From the NCBI GenBank assembly GCA_036557785.1, contig DATBGZ010000082.1, positions 154,466-218,465 of the forward strand: a DNA stretch of 64,000 nucleotides. Reading direction: 5' to 3'. The first letter of the stretch is position 1; every line of letters starts with the position of its first letter. The position numbers were made by a program, and so were the translations under genes. The notes beneath the pieces were generated by a model. It searched no databases. It saw only the letters and a list, made by a program, of their open reading frames with translations, and was not told the DNA's origin. This document shows positions 44,491-53,590 of this stretch, piece after piece. The stretch comes from DATBGZ01 sp036557785 (GTDB taxonomy: Bacteria > Actinomycetota > Actinomycetes > Mycobacteriales > Micromonosporaceae).

Positions 44491-45111
44491 TCACAAGAAG
44501 CGTGACGGGTCGCCGGCACCCACTCGCAGGATTTCGGGTTCGCCCTCCGACAGGTCGACCACCGTCGTCGGCACGGTCCCGCCCTCGCCCCCGTCAACAA
44601 CCGCATCGACCAAGTGGTCCAGTCGTTCCTTGATGTCCCAACCGAGGGTCATCGGCTCGCTGTCGCCCGGCAACAGAAGCGTACTGGACACTAGCGGCTC
44701 TCCCAGCTCCGCGACGAGTGCCTGCGCAACTGGGTGCGAGGTCACCCGCACGCCGACGGTGCGTTTCTTGGGATGCAGCAACTGGCGCGGCACCTCGCGC
44801 GTGGCGGGCAGGATAAAGGTGTAGCTGCCCGGCGTCGCCGCCTTCACCAACCTAAATATTGCGTTGTTGATCTGGACGAACTGGCCGAGCTGAGAGAAGT
44901 CTCGGCACACCAACGTGAAGTGGTGCCGGTCGTCAAGACCGCGGATCTTGCGGATCCGCTCCAAGGCCGTGCGGTTGCCCGGGCGGCAACCGAACGCGAA
45001 ACACGAGTCCGTGGGGTACACGATCAGACGTCCGTCGCGTATGAGGTCCACGACCTGTGCGATCAGCCTGGCCTGAGGGTCGGCCGGATGCACGTCAAAG
45101 TACTTCGCCAC
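44491..45111 (-). CDS. yciO: YciO-type Sua5/YrdC family protein
   Basis: 206 residues aligning along its whole length with YciO: a KYFDVHPADPQARLI start, LIVYPTDSCFAFGC, IRGLDDRHHFTLVCRD, TPGSYTFILPATREVPR and GVRVTSHPVAQALV. The KxR...SxN motif region of TsaC-type threonylcarbamoyl-AMP synthases is only partly kept, as in other YciO proteins, whose exact role is unsettled. GTG start. Stands alone. Confidence 0.88.
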   Translation of the reverse strand: MAKYFDVHPADPQARLIAQVVDLIRDGRLIVYPTDSCFAFGCRPGNRTALERIRKIRGLDDRHHFTLVCRDFSQLGQFVQINNAIFRLVKAATPGSYTFILPATREVPRQLLHPKKRTVGVRVTSHPVAQALVAELGEPLVSSTLLLPGDSEPMTLGWDIKERLDHLVDAVVDGGEGGTVPTTVVDLSEGEPEILRVGAGDPSRFL

Positions 45112-45235
45112 CGGGGAAGCCTATAGGAATCCGCGCACCCCGCCGGGCCGGCTACAGCGAACATCCTCAACTGCCGCTGATCGCTCAGCACCAGCGGTCG
45201 CGGGGCGGAGATCCGGCGGGCGGACCATGCTCCGC

Positions 45236-45631
45236 CTAGCCCAGATCCGTGCTCGCCGGACCGGCGCCATCGTCGAGGTCTCGGACGAGCACGGCTGGGG
45301 CACGCATCCGCCATGCATCGGTAACGAGCTCGCGCAGGCGACCGCCGTCGACCTGTGCCAGCCGCAGCATCACGAGCGGCAACCCGTCGTAGGCAGGCGT
45401 GGTGAAGAAGATCTCGGGCTCGCCGAGCAGGAGAGCCTGCTTCTCGGCTTCGTCGCCTACGTACAGCACCGCGATGTCAGCCCGGATGACGCGCGGTTTG
45501 CCCGGTCTGCGCTCGGGGTAGGACCACACGAATCCCTTGTCCGCGACCCGGAAGTCGAAGCCGCCGCTGTCGATCTCCACGACGTCGGGGAGGGCGAGTG
45601 CCACACGACGGACATCATCGGCGTCAGCCAT
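45236..45631 (-). CDS. MmcQ/YjbR-family DNA-binding-like protein
   Basis: 131 residues. DDVRRVALALPDVVEID at the start, FDFRVADKGFVWSYPERRPGKPR and VMLRLAQVDGGRLRELVTDAWRMRAP match the MmcQ/YjbR fold. Members are widespread and of unknown function. ATG 45631 begins the conserved domain. Confidence 0.85.
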   Translation of the reverse strand: MADADDVRRVALALPDVVEIDSGGFDFRVADKGFVWSYPERRPGKPRVIRADIAVLYVGDEAEKQALLLGEPEIFFTTPAYDGLPLVMLRLAQVDGGRLRELVTDAWRMRAPAVLVRDLDDGAGPASTDLG

Positions 45632-45770
45632 CGAGGTCGATCCCGGACGCAACCACCCGCATACGCCCAGGGTAACCAGGCGGTCGACGGCGAGAGGGCC
45701 CGGGCGCACCGCATTGAATCGGACGACCGTCGTTCATAGATCAGCGGCCCGTTGGTGAGTTCGTCAAAGC

Positions 45771-45818
45771 GGGCGGGCGGGACTCGAACCCGCGACCGAG
45801 GGATTATGGCACTCGGGA
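45771..45818 (-). tRNA. Truncated tRNA, 3' half only
   Basis: On the minus strand a T-arm (GCGGG TTCGAGT CCCGC), variable region and CATAA anticodon-loop-like bases are present, but no matching 5' acceptor or D-arm precedes them. It is a 3' tRNA remnant (Met-like, CAT), the kind left at attachment sites of integrative elements. Not a functional tRNA. Confidence 0.55.
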
Positions 45819-45965
45819 CCCGACGCATTGTGCGCTAGCGGCGAAAGCACGGGATCGGCGCGAGCATCGCAGGCACAGTCCCTTGCTCTTGATGCCGACG
45901 GTCATGCCGATCTCCCATCCACCAACCAATTAGCCGCTGGCGGGTATCGGCGGGTGGGGCATCCT

Positions 45966-48900
45966 CTACAGTGGACTGACCGAGCCCTCGGTCCAGGCCT
46001 CGTCGAAGGCGTCCACTCCGACCGCGGTCCGCAGCGCCTCCACCAGCTCCCGCCGGCTGCGCTCCTGGTCGGCGGGTGGGGCGGCGCCCGTTCGGGCGCG
46101 GATCGTTGCGCCCTGCGCGAGCAGCCGGATGGCGCCCGGCCCGTCTCCGGCGCGCTCGGTCATCAGCGCCAAGGCCTCCAGGCACTCCGCGACTCCGGCG
46201 CGGTCGCCCAGCGCACGGCGCAGTGTCAGGCTCTGCTCGAGGTAGTTACCGGCACTCGGGTCCTTCGCAGCCAGTGCGAGCTCGCCCAAGTTGTAGAGCG
46301 TGGAGGCCACGCAACGCCGGTCGCCCTGGCGGCGAAGGTCGACCAGACTCGCCTGGTAGGCATGGTTGGCTCCAGCCAGATCGCCGGCGGCGCGGGCCAC
46401 GTCACCCATGCTGTAGCGCACGTGGGCCAGGCCACCGGCGTCACCATGTGCCTCGTACTCGGCGAGGCTTTCCCGGTTGCACTCCCGGGCCCGGTCGAGA
46501 TCGCCCCGGTACCGCGCCACCACACCGAGCTGCCACAGCGACCACGCCCGGCCGATCCGGTCGCCGAGTCGCGCACGCAACGACATGGCCTGCTCCAGCT
46601 CGTCGCGCGCGGCGGTGAAGTCGCCAAGGAGCCGGTGCAGATGGCCGAGCCGGCCGAGCACCTCGGCAAGGTCGCTCGTCATTCCGAGCCGGCTGAACGC
46701 TTCGCGGCTCTGGGACAACAGATCCCCAGCGGTAGCGTAGTCGCTCTGGTAGAGCGCACATTTGGCGATCAGGACGGTGGCGCGCCAGATGCCGAGTTCG
46801 TCTGCGCATTCGCAAGCTAGTTGTAGACCCGTGTTCGCCATGGTCGTCGCGAGAGCATGATCGCTCCGGTTGAGCGCAAGCCCTGCCGCGCACAGGTGAG
46901 CCCGGATCAGCAGCGGCTTCGGGATCTCACTGGTGTGCGCCAACGCTTCCCGCAGTACTGCCAGGCCGTCGTCGAACCACGTGCGTTCGTCCCAGTACGG
47001 CGAGAGCGAGCTGGCGAGCTGCAATACATCGGCCACACGGTGGTGGTGCAGTGCCCACACCAGGGCCGTTCGCACGTTGTCGCGCTCGGCGTCGAGCAGC
47101 TCGACGGCCTCGAGATGGCGTGGCCCCCGGACCTGGTTGCCATTGATCTCGGCGAACTCCAACACCCAGGTGAGATGGCGCTCCCGCAGTTCGGCGGCCT
47201 CGTCCGGCTCGAGCTGGGCCCGACCGTACTCCCGAAGCGTCTCGAGCAGCCGGTAACGGGTGCCGCTCGGCCGCGCGTCGACGACCACCAGACTGCGATC
47301 CACCATCGCGGGCAGGAGCGCGATGGCCGACTCGTTGACCCGCTCGGCCGCGTCGAGAACGAATCCGCCATCGAAGACGGAGAGATCGCGGAAGAGCTTG
47401 CGCTCGGGCGGCTCCAGCAGTTCGTAGCTCCAGGCGACCGCGGTGCGCAGCGTCTGGTGCCGGGCCGGCGCGTCCCGCTGGGTGGAGACCAGCACCCGGA
47501 AGCGGTCATCCAGTAGATCGGCGAGTCGTGCAGCGCCGAAGACGCGTAGCCGGCCGGCGGCGAGCTCGATCGCCAGCGGCATCCCGTCCAGGCGCCGCGC
47601 GATACGCGCTAGGGCTGGCGCGTTGACCGCATCGAGCCTGAACCGCGTGTCCACGGCCTGTGCGCGTTCCACGAGGAGAGTGACGGCGCTCGAATCCCGC
47701 ACCGCCGCCAGGTCGTCGGTCGCCGGCAGTGCCAAGGGTGGCACATCGTAGACCACCTCGCCGGCAACGCTGAGCGACTGCCGGCTCGTCGTGAGGATGC
47801 GCACCTCGGCGGCCGTCCGTAGCACGGCGGCGACCAGTTGGGCCGCGGCATCGACCAGGTGTTCACAGTTGTCGATCACCAGCAAGCCGGTCTGGCTGGC
47901 GAGGTGATTGGTGATCGCGTCGAGGGGGTCGCGGTCCTGGTGTTCCCGGAGGCGGAGCGCGGCCGCGACGGCGGCGGGTACCCGGCTGGGTTCGGCCGCG
48001 ACACCGAGCTCGACGAACCAGCCGCCGTCGGGCCAGTCCGTGACCAGCTCCACGGCCAGCCGTGTCTTGCCGGAGCCCGGTGGCCCGGTCAGCGAGACCA
48101 AGCGGTGCAGGCCGAGCAGACGCATCACCTCGCGCCGCTCCCGGTCGCGTCCGACGAGTGAGGTAAGACGCAGCGGCAGCGGCAGCGGCAGGGGGCCGGG
48201 CTGGGCCGCGGGCCGGACGCTCGTGGCCCGACCGGCCGTCTCCGGATCGGCCTGGCGCAGCACGAGCTCGTGGATGGCGCGCAGAGCTGGCGTCGGTTCA
48301 GTGCCGAGCTCCGTCGTCAGCAGGGACCGCACCCGCGCAAAAGCGCCGAGCGCGTCGGCTTGCCGGCCGCAGCGGTAGAGCGCCAGCATCAGCGCCCCCC
48401 ACAGGCGCTCCCGCAGCGGGTGCTCCGCGACGAGTTCCTCGAGCCAGGCCGCGACCGCGGTGTGGTGACCCAATGCGAGGCGAAGGTCCACAAGGGACTC
48501 AATCGCGGCCAGGCGACGCTCCACCAAGCGACGCCGCTCGGTCTGGGCAGGTACCAGGTCGGGCAGGTCGCCGTACGGCTCGCCTCGCCACATCGCCAGT
48601 GCTTGCTCCAGGATGCGGGCGGCCGCGGGGCGGTCGGGTTCCGTCGATGCCTGCTCGATGAGCCGCTCGAAGTGTCTACTGTCGACACTCTCGGTCACCA
48701 GCTCGTACCCGGCGGGACGGCTGAGGATCAGCTCCTCACCGAGGACGGCCCGCAGGTGCGAGACGTACTTCTGAATGGTCTTCGTCGCGGTCGCCGGCGG
48801 GGTGTCGCCCCACACCGCGTCCACGAGGCTGTCCGTGCGCACCCAACGCCCGTCCGCCAAGAGCAGCGTCGAGAGCACGGTCCGGGGGCGCGGCCCGCCG

Positions 48901-48968
48901 AGCGGCAGGCGTCGGCCGTCGCGTGTCGCCTCGACGGGGCCGAGCACTCGGAACTGGACCGCGGTCAC
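45966..48968 (-). CDS. SARP/AfsR-family transcriptional activator
   Basis: 1000 residues. Domains in order: OmpR-type winged helix (about 1-95), bacterial transcriptional activation domain (about 96-245), NB-ARC ATPase (about 275-540, Walker A TGPPGSGKT, Walker B LLVIDNCEHL) and TPR repeats to the end. This is the AfsR layout of large SARPs that switch on antibiotic clusters. GTG 48968 has GGAGGT four bases upstream. Heptamer direct repeats lie just upstream at 49043-49082. Divergent from the sulfurtransferase gene. Confidence 0.92.
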   Translation of the reverse strand: MTAVQFRVLGPVEATRDGRRLPLGGPRPRTVLSTLLLADGRWVRTDSLVDAVWGDTPPATATKTIQKYVSHLRAVLGEELILSRPAGYELVTESVDSRHFERLIEQASTEPDRPAAARILEQALAMWRGEPYGDLPDLVPAQTERRRLVERRLAAIESLVDLRLALGHHTAVAAWLEELVAEHPLRERLWGALMLALYRCGRQADALGAFARVRSLLTTELGTEPTPALRAIHELVLRQADPETAGRATSVRPAAQPGPLPLPLPLRLTSLVGRDRERREVMRLLGLHRLVSLTGPPGSGKTRLAVELVTDWPDGGWFVELGVAAEPSRVPAAVAAALRLREHQDRDPLDAITNHLASQTGLLVIDNCEHLVDAAAQLVAAVLRTAAEVRILTTSRQSLSVAGEVVYDVPPLALPATDDLAAVRDSSAVTLLVERAQAVDTRFRLDAVNAPALARIARRLDGMPLAIELAAGRLRVFGAARLADLLDDRFRVLVSTQRDAPARHQTLRTAVAWSYELLEPPERKLFRDLSVFDGGFVLDAAERVNESAIALLPAMVDRSLVVVDARPSGTRYRLLETLREYGRAQLEPDEAAELRERHLTWVLEFAEINGNQVRGPRHLEAVELLDAERDNVRTALVWALHHHRVADVLQLASSLSPYWDERTWFDDGLAVLREALAHTSEIPKPLLIRAHLCAAGLALNRSDHALATTMANTGLQLACECADELGIWRATVLIAKCALYQSDYATAGDLLSQSREAFSRLGMTSDLAEVLGRLGHLHRLLGDFTAARDELEQAMSLRARLGDRIGRAWSLWQLGVVARYRGDLDRARECNRESLAEYEAHGDAGGLAHVRYSMGDVARAAGDLAGANHAYQASLVDLRRQGDRRCVASTLYNLGELALAAKDPSAGNYLEQSLTLRRALGDRAGVAECLEALALMTERAGDGPGAIRLLAQGATIRARTGAAPPADQERSRRELVEALRTAVGVDAFDEAWTEGSVSPL

Positions 48969-49042
48969 GATCACCTCCACATCCGGCGGGCATTGCGCCA
49001 TTCTCCACCCGTTTCGGGCGGCCGCCATCGCAGCCTGCCCGC

Positions 49043-49082
49043 CTGGAACGGCCGGTGCGCTGGATCGGAACCAGATTGGAAC
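49043..49082. promoter_or_regulatory. SARP-type direct repeats upstream of the SARP gene
   Basis: Three heptamers, CTGGAAC (49043), TCGGAAC (49065) and TTGGAAC (49076), spaced 22 and 11 bases, i.e. on one face of the helix. Direct heptamers at 11-bp periods are the known SARP binding pattern. Located between the divergent SARP and sulfurtransferase genes. Confidence 0.55.
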
Positions 49083-49130
49083 CGCTGCCTGGCACAACGG
49101 TGACGACCGGCGAACGAAGGGAGACCAGAC

Positions 49131-49967
49131 ATGGCGACATGCGCCAATCCTGATGCGATCATGACCACGGAAGAGCTCGCGGACCGGCTCGGCGACGCGG
49201 GCCTCGCGATCATCGAGGTGGACGAGGACACCACCGCCCACGAGAAGGGGCACATTCCCGGCGCGATCGGCCTGGACTGGCGGCGTGACTTGCACGCTCC
49301 GCCGCGGCGGGAGTTCATCTCCGGACCCGACCTCGCCGCGCTGCTCGGTAGCCGAGGCGTCCACGACGGCCAGACAATCGTGCTCTACGGCGGGAACAGC
49401 AACTGGTTCGCCGCTTACGCCTACTGGCTGTTCGCGCTGCGGGGCGTCCGTGCCGTGCGCCTGCTCGACGGTGGCCGCAAGAAGTGGGAGCTGGAGAGCC
49501 GGACGATGGTGACCGGGCCGGCGGACCGGCCCGGGGGCACCCTCACCCTTGGCGAAGCGCGGCCGCGGCTGCGGATATTGCGCGACGAGGTCCTGGCCCG
49601 CGGCGAGTCGACCATGGTGGACGTCCGCTCTCCGGCTGAGTTCGCGGGCGAGGTGCTCGCTCCGGCCCACCTGCCACAGGAGCAGCCCCAGGTACCGGGC
49701 CATATCCCCGGCGCCCACAACATTCCGTGGTCCAAGGCGGCGAACGAGGACGGCTCGTTCAAGTCAGTGGAGGAGCTACGTGCGCTCTACGAGGGTGCCG
49801 GCGTGCTGCGCAGCCGCGAGGTGATCACGTACTGCCGTATCGGCGAACGGTCGGCCCATACCTGGTTCGTGCTCACGCAGTTGCTTGGGCACACGGCGGT
49901 GCGCAACTACGACGGCTCGTGGACCGAGTACGGCAGCCTGGTCGGGGTTCCGGTCGAGCTGGGCTGA
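49131..49967 (+). CDS. Sulfurtransferase with two rhodanese domains
   Basis: 278 residues. The inactive N-domain (AIIEVDEDTTAHEKGHIPGA) and the active C-domain (MVDVRSPAEFAGE, HIPGAHNIPW) are separated by a linker; the catalytic cysteine is C235 in YCRIGERS, typical of thiosulfate:cyanide sulfurtransferases of the CysA type. Divergent from the SARP gene and possibly controlled by it. Followed by a methyltransferase gene after 67 bases. Confidence 0.9.
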   Translation: MATCANPDAIMTTEELADRLGDAGLAIIEVDEDTTAHEKGHIPGAIGLDWRRDLHAPPRREFISGPDLAALLGSRGVHDGQTIVLYGGNSNWFAAYAYWLFALRGVRAVRLLDGGRKKWELESRTMVTGPADRPGGTLTLGEARPRLRILRDEVLARGESTMVDVRSPAEFAGEVLAPAHLPQEQPQVPGHIPGAHNIPWSKAANEDGSFKSVEELRALYEGAGVLRSREVITYCRIGERSAHTWFVLTQLLGHTAVRNYDGSWTEYGSLVGVPVELG

Positions 49968-50034
49968 CCGTCCACGGAGGACTCGATTGGGGGCGGGCAC
50001 TGGGCGCCGACGCCCGCAGGGAGGAAGTGGCAAC

Positions 50035-50757
50035 GTGATCGAGCATGAGCGGCCGGGCGATGCTCCGCCGGTGGGCCCCGACCGGACGTTCGCGCGGCGG
50101 CTCGCCGCGCAGTCCCTCGCCGAGGGGGACGACACAGGCTGGTTCGAGAAGTACTACGCCGCGGCTGAACAGGGCACCGTCGTCGTGCACTGGGTGGACT
50201 CGACGCCCAATCAGCGAGTCGTCGCGGCGTTGGCTGGTCAGCGCGGCCCGGGCAACGCGATCGTGACCGGCTGCGGGTCGGGCGAGGATGCCGAACATGT
50301 GGCGTCGCTGGGATACGCGACGGTCGCGTTCGACGTGTCACCGACGGCGATCGCCGTGGCCAGGCGGCGCCACCCGCACTCCGCCGTCCAGTACGTGACC
50401 GCGAACCTCTTATCGCCGCCGCGACGCTGGCAGGGCGCCTTCGACCTCGTCATCGAGGCGTTCACATTGCAGGTACTCAGCGGCAGGGCCCGGCGCACCG
50501 CCATCGCCCAGACAGCGGCCCTGGTCGCACAAGGCGGCCGGCTACTCGTCGTCGCGACGGCGCGCGACGAGCACGAGGATGCGGGCACTATGCCCTGGCC
50601 CCTGACGCGAGCCGAGATCGAGTCCTTCGTCGATGAGGGGTTGCTCATCGACTCGATTGTCGAGGACATCGACCACGAGGCCGTTGGCGCGGTCCGTCGG
50701 TGGCGGGCATGGTTCAGCGCGCCCGACCCATCTCGTCGACCGCAATCGATGCGATAG
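50035..50757 (+). CDS. SAM-dependent methyltransferase
   Basis: 240 residues. AIVTGCGSGEDAEHVASLG is motif I, TVAFDVSPTAIAVARRRHP motif II and LVAQGGRLLVVATAR motif IV; the TGWFEKYYAAAEQG N-terminus resembles thiopurine/TPMT-like relatives. GTG 50035 has GGGAGGAAG upstream. Follows the sulfurtransferase gene in the same direction, so the pair may act on one sulfur-containing substrate. Confidence 0.85.
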   Translation: MIEHERPGDAPPVGPDRTFARRLAAQSLAEGDDTGWFEKYYAAAEQGTVVVHWVDSTPNQRVVAALAGQRGPGNAIVTGCGSGEDAEHVASLGYATVAFDVSPTAIAVARRRHPHSAVQYVTANLLSPPRRWQGAFDLVIEAFTLQVLSGRARRTAIAQTAALVAQGGRLLVVATARDEHEDAGTMPWPLTRAEIESFVDEGLLIDSIVEDIDHEAVGAVRRWRAWFSAPDPSRRPQSMR

Positions 50758-50784
50758 AACGCTCCCTATTAGTGTGAGGCGACC

Positions 50785-50988
50785 GTGGAAAACAGTTGGT
50801 GGAAGCAGCCGTGGACCCGGCTCGGCATCATCGTCGCGGCGGTGATCGTGGCTGCCTGCGGCGTGGCCGCTCTCGTCGGGCGCGGACATGATGACGAGCG
50901 ATCGCCGACGGGGCCGACCGAGCCAGGTCTGCCCAGCGTGCCCGTGGCGACCACTTCGTCCGGCAACGGCGTTGTCGTGCCGGGCTAG
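50785..50988 (+). CDS. Small single-span membrane protein
   Basis: 67 residues: a short N-terminus with Trp, one helix (about 13-33, GIIVAAVIVAACGVAALV) and a Pro/Thr/Ser-rich outer tail. GTG start 27 bases after the methyltransferase stop. No family recognised. Confidence 0.6.
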   Translation: MENSWWKQPWTRLGIIVAAVIVAACGVAALVGRGHDDERSPTGPTEPGLPSVPVATTSSGNGVVVPG

Positions 50989-51101
50989 CGCCCGCGCCAT
51001 CCGACGCCACCGACCGCGGTGACGCGCACCATCCTGGTGGGTGCCGTATCGGAGGCGGACGACGTCGAACCGGGCCGCGCACATCTACGCTTACCGGCGC
51101 C

Positions 51102-51172
51102 GGGCGGTTGCTCAGCAGGTTAGAGCAGGCGACTCGTAATCGCTCGGTCACCGGTTCGAGTCGCCCGCCCCA
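51102..51172 (+). tRNA. Degenerate tRNA-Thr(CGT)-like sequence
   Basis: A good D-arm (GCTC/GAGC), an anticodon arm with loop CTCGTAA (anticodon CGT) and an acceptor (GGGCGG/CCGCCC plus CA) are present. The T-arm is damaged: ACCGG TTCGAGT is followed directly by CGCCC, so its 3' strand lacks about four bases and cannot pair. Either a pseudo-tRNA or a tRNA-derived attachment scar. Confidence 0.5.
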
Positions 51173-51323
51173 CTCGGTCTACCTGCGGGAACGCGCTCGA
51201 GGGGTGGACCCCGCCGGAGCAGTGCCGGGGCTCGATGTGCAGCCGAGGCGTCGATACCATCGAGGGGCGCCGTCCGCGCGACGAACGCAGTGATCACGGG
51301 CACCCAGAGGGCGGGAAGTGCAC

Positions 51324-52028
51324 ATGAGCGAGCAGGGGTGGCTCAACTTCCTCGCGACACGCGAGGGCACGGACTGGGTTGTGCTACACGGCGGTGCGAC
51401 GGCCGTCTTCCGCGTCCAGTCGGTGGTCGAGGCGGCCCGGTTGGCCCAGGCGCTCACGCGGATTCCCGGGCTCGCAGGAGCGGGCGTGCTGATGACGCTC
51501 GCCGACAGTCAGCTCACCGTGCGGTTGACCCGCGGCGTCTTCCGAATGGAGGAACGGCACGTGCCGCTGGCCAAGGCCGTCTCAGCGGTGGCGCGGGAGC
51601 ACGGCGCCGTGACCGACCGGACTCTGGCACAGGAGGTTTCGCTCGCCATCGCCGCCAAGCCGGACGAGATCGATGTCGGCTTCTGGCGTGCCGTCCTCGG
51701 GTACGCCGAGCTGGCCGACGACAACGCGGTCGACCCGCTCGGACACGGCTCGACGGTCTGGATGCAGGACCTTGACCCCGCCAAGCCCTTGCGCCATGCG
51801 ATGCACGTCGATGTCTCGGTCGCGCGCGAACACGCCGAGAACCGCGTGGCCGCGGCCCTGACCGCCGGCGGCCGCGTGGTCGACGATTCCGACGCACCGG
51901 GCGCCTGGATTCTTTCCGACCGCGCCGGCAACCGCGTCTGCGTCGTCGCCTGGCCCGACGGCGCCGCGACGTCTTGGCTGAGGTCGCCGCTCGGCCCAGC
52001 CGTCGACGGCCAGCCAGCCCACGGGTGA
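51324..52028 (+). CDS. Pterin-dehydratase-like/VOC fusion protein
   Basis: 234 residues. The N-terminal ~85 look like a pterin-4a-carbinolamine dehydratase-type domain (GWLNFLATREGTDWVVLHGG ... VRLTRGVFRM), the rest a VOC (glyoxalase) domain (IDVGFWRAVLGYAELADD, GGRVVDDSDAPGAWILSDRAGN). A paralogue with a similar layout follows at 52.4-53.6 kb. Function unknown. ATG preferred over a GTG six bases upstream. Confidence 0.75.
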   Translation: MSEQGWLNFLATREGTDWVVLHGGATAVFRVQSVVEAARLAQALTRIPGLAGAGVLMTLADSQLTVRLTRGVFRMEERHVPLAKAVSAVAREHGAVTDRTLAQEVSLAIAAKPDEIDVGFWRAVLGYAELADDNAVDPLGHGSTVWMQDLDPAKPLRHAMHVDVSVAREHAENRVAAALTAGGRVVDDSDAPGAWILSDRAGNRVCVVAWPDGAATSWLRSPLGPAVDGQPAHG

Positions 52029-52130
52029 CCGTCCACTGTGGGCGAATATGGGGTGGCCGAGTGCGGCGGCCGCCACGCAGGCGGCGATGGAGTAGATCCG
52101 TCGCGACGGCCGGCCAGGTCGCCCACCGCA

Positions 52131-52243
52131 GCCCCCGGTATGGCCCGTGCCTCGGCTTCCATCGATCGACCGTTGCGCGCCGCACGTACCCGCAGGCGGG
52201 CCTTGACGGCCTCGTCCAAGTCTCTGATCATGAGGTTTGCCAC
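52131..52243 (-). pseudogene. FitA-type antitoxin remnant
   Basis: GTG 52243 with GGAGG eight bases upstream opens a frame starting VANLMIRDLDEAVKARLRVR and RNGRSMEAEARAI, the ribbon-helix-helix of FitA/VapB-like antitoxins. After ~35 residues the conserved part ends and the frame runs into the antisense of the VOC gene. No PIN toxin is present. A broken antitoxin. Confidence 0.55.
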
Positions 52244-52386
52244 GCCGATCACCTCCGTGCTAGCAATGCCAGAAACGGCGGGATGGGCCGCGCAACGAGC
52301 CTGGCCATTGTCAACGACCGCAATGCCTTGGCTGAGACATGATCACCGGGAGGAGATCGTCCGGCACGGGCTCTACGATGCCGTGC

Positions 52387-53562
52387 ATGACTGAGATCGG
52401 AACGGATTGGCGGCTGGTCGATGGCGTTGCTACGGCATGGTTCGACGCGCCGTCGATGATCGAGGGGGCCGCACTGGCAGGGCGCATCGTGGAGCTGTCG
52501 GCTGAGATCGTGGTCGACCTCCGCGCGACAGGGGTGCGGGTGCGCCTCGACTCAGACCAGCACGCCGAGGCGGTTTCGGCGGCCGCGCGGGATCTCGGGC
52601 TGGCCGCGAACCCCGCCGTGCTGCAGCACCTGAGCGTCGTATTCGAAGCGACGAACCCGTCAGTGGTGAATCGGTTCTGGCAGCGCGTGCTCGACTACGC
52701 GCCCGGGGAGGACGGCGGATTGGCGGATCCATTACGGCGCGACCCCGCGATACGGATCCGGCAGTCGACCGAGCCACGGCCGTTGCGCAACCGCATCCAC
52801 CTCGACGTAGTGCGGCCGTCCGCGGCGGTCGAGCAGGCGAGTCCCGGTGAGGCATCGGGACCGTTCGGGGTCTGTCACACCGACCCCGACGGCAACGAGG
52901 TCGACCTGGTGCCGGGGTCCGCGCTCAGCAAGAGCATCGGGACAGCCGACTGGCAGGCCGTGTTCAGCGCGATGGCGTGCTACCGCATCACCTCGCCGAC
53001 GCGGCAGCGTGACCTGGCCGCTGCAGCAGCGGCGCTGGCTGACGACACCGGTTTCCCGCTGCTGGTCGACCTGCGCCCCGGGCTCGTGATCATCGACAGC
53101 GGTAAGGACCAGTGGGTGGACGACGCCCACGGCCTGGAGCTCGACTTCGCCGACCTCGCCGGAAAGCTCCAGACCGCTGCGCGCGAACTCGGGGCCACGG
53201 CAGATCCGGCGCTGCCGCGCTTCGCCCAGCTCTTCCTCGATGCCGCCGATGTAGCCACGGTCCGCGCGTTCTGGGTCGCGGCACTCGGATACACCCACGA
53301 CCGGCGAGCCGGGGTCAGCGACATCCACGATCCGCGGCGGCTGAACCCGGTGCTGGTGTTCCAAGAGCTCGACGCGTCGGAGACGGAGCGGCGCCGCCAG
53401 CGCAACCGGATCCACTTCGAGCTCGCTGTACCGTCGGACCTCGCGCAGGCGCGGCTCGCCACGACCGTCGCAGCCGGCGGCCGGCTCCTTGACGAGTCGG
53501 AGGATCGCTGGCGGGTCGCCGACCCCGAAGGCAACGAGATGGTGATCGTCAGTGGCTCGTGA
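52387..53562 (+). CDS. Multidomain VOC/pterin-dehydratase-like protein
   Basis: 391 residues with two copies of the same plan: a short pterin-dehydratase-like segment followed by a VOC domain (NRFWQRVLDYAPGEDGG ... HTDPDGNEVDLVPG, then VRAFWVAALGYTHDRRAG ... VADPEGNEMVIVSG). It is a paralogue of the gene at 51324, probably by duplication. No catalytic metal ligands can be assigned. ATG at the start of the first copy. Confidence 0.8.
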   Translation: MTEIGTDWRLVDGVATAWFDAPSMIEGAALAGRIVELSAEIVVDLRATGVRVRLDSDQHAEAVSAAARDLGLAANPAVLQHLSVVFEATNPSVVNRFWQRVLDYAPGEDGGLADPLRRDPAIRIRQSTEPRPLRNRIHLDVVRPSAAVEQASPGEASGPFGVCHTDPDGNEVDLVPGSALSKSIGTADWQAVFSAMACYRITSPTRQRDLAAAAAALADDTGFPLLVDLRPGLVIIDSGKDQWVDDAHGLELDFADLAGKLQTAARELGATADPALPRFAQLFLDAADVATVRAFWVAALGYTHDRRAGVSDIHDPRRLNPVLVFQELDASETERRRQRNRIHFELAVPSDLAQARLATTVAAGGRLLDESEDRWRVADPEGNEMVIVSGS

Positions 53563-53590
53563 GATCGCCAGGTTTACCCACTAACGTTGG

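Noticed and set aside
51102..51172. Functional tRNA-Thr
   Set aside because: T-stem cannot pair, so listed as degenerate.
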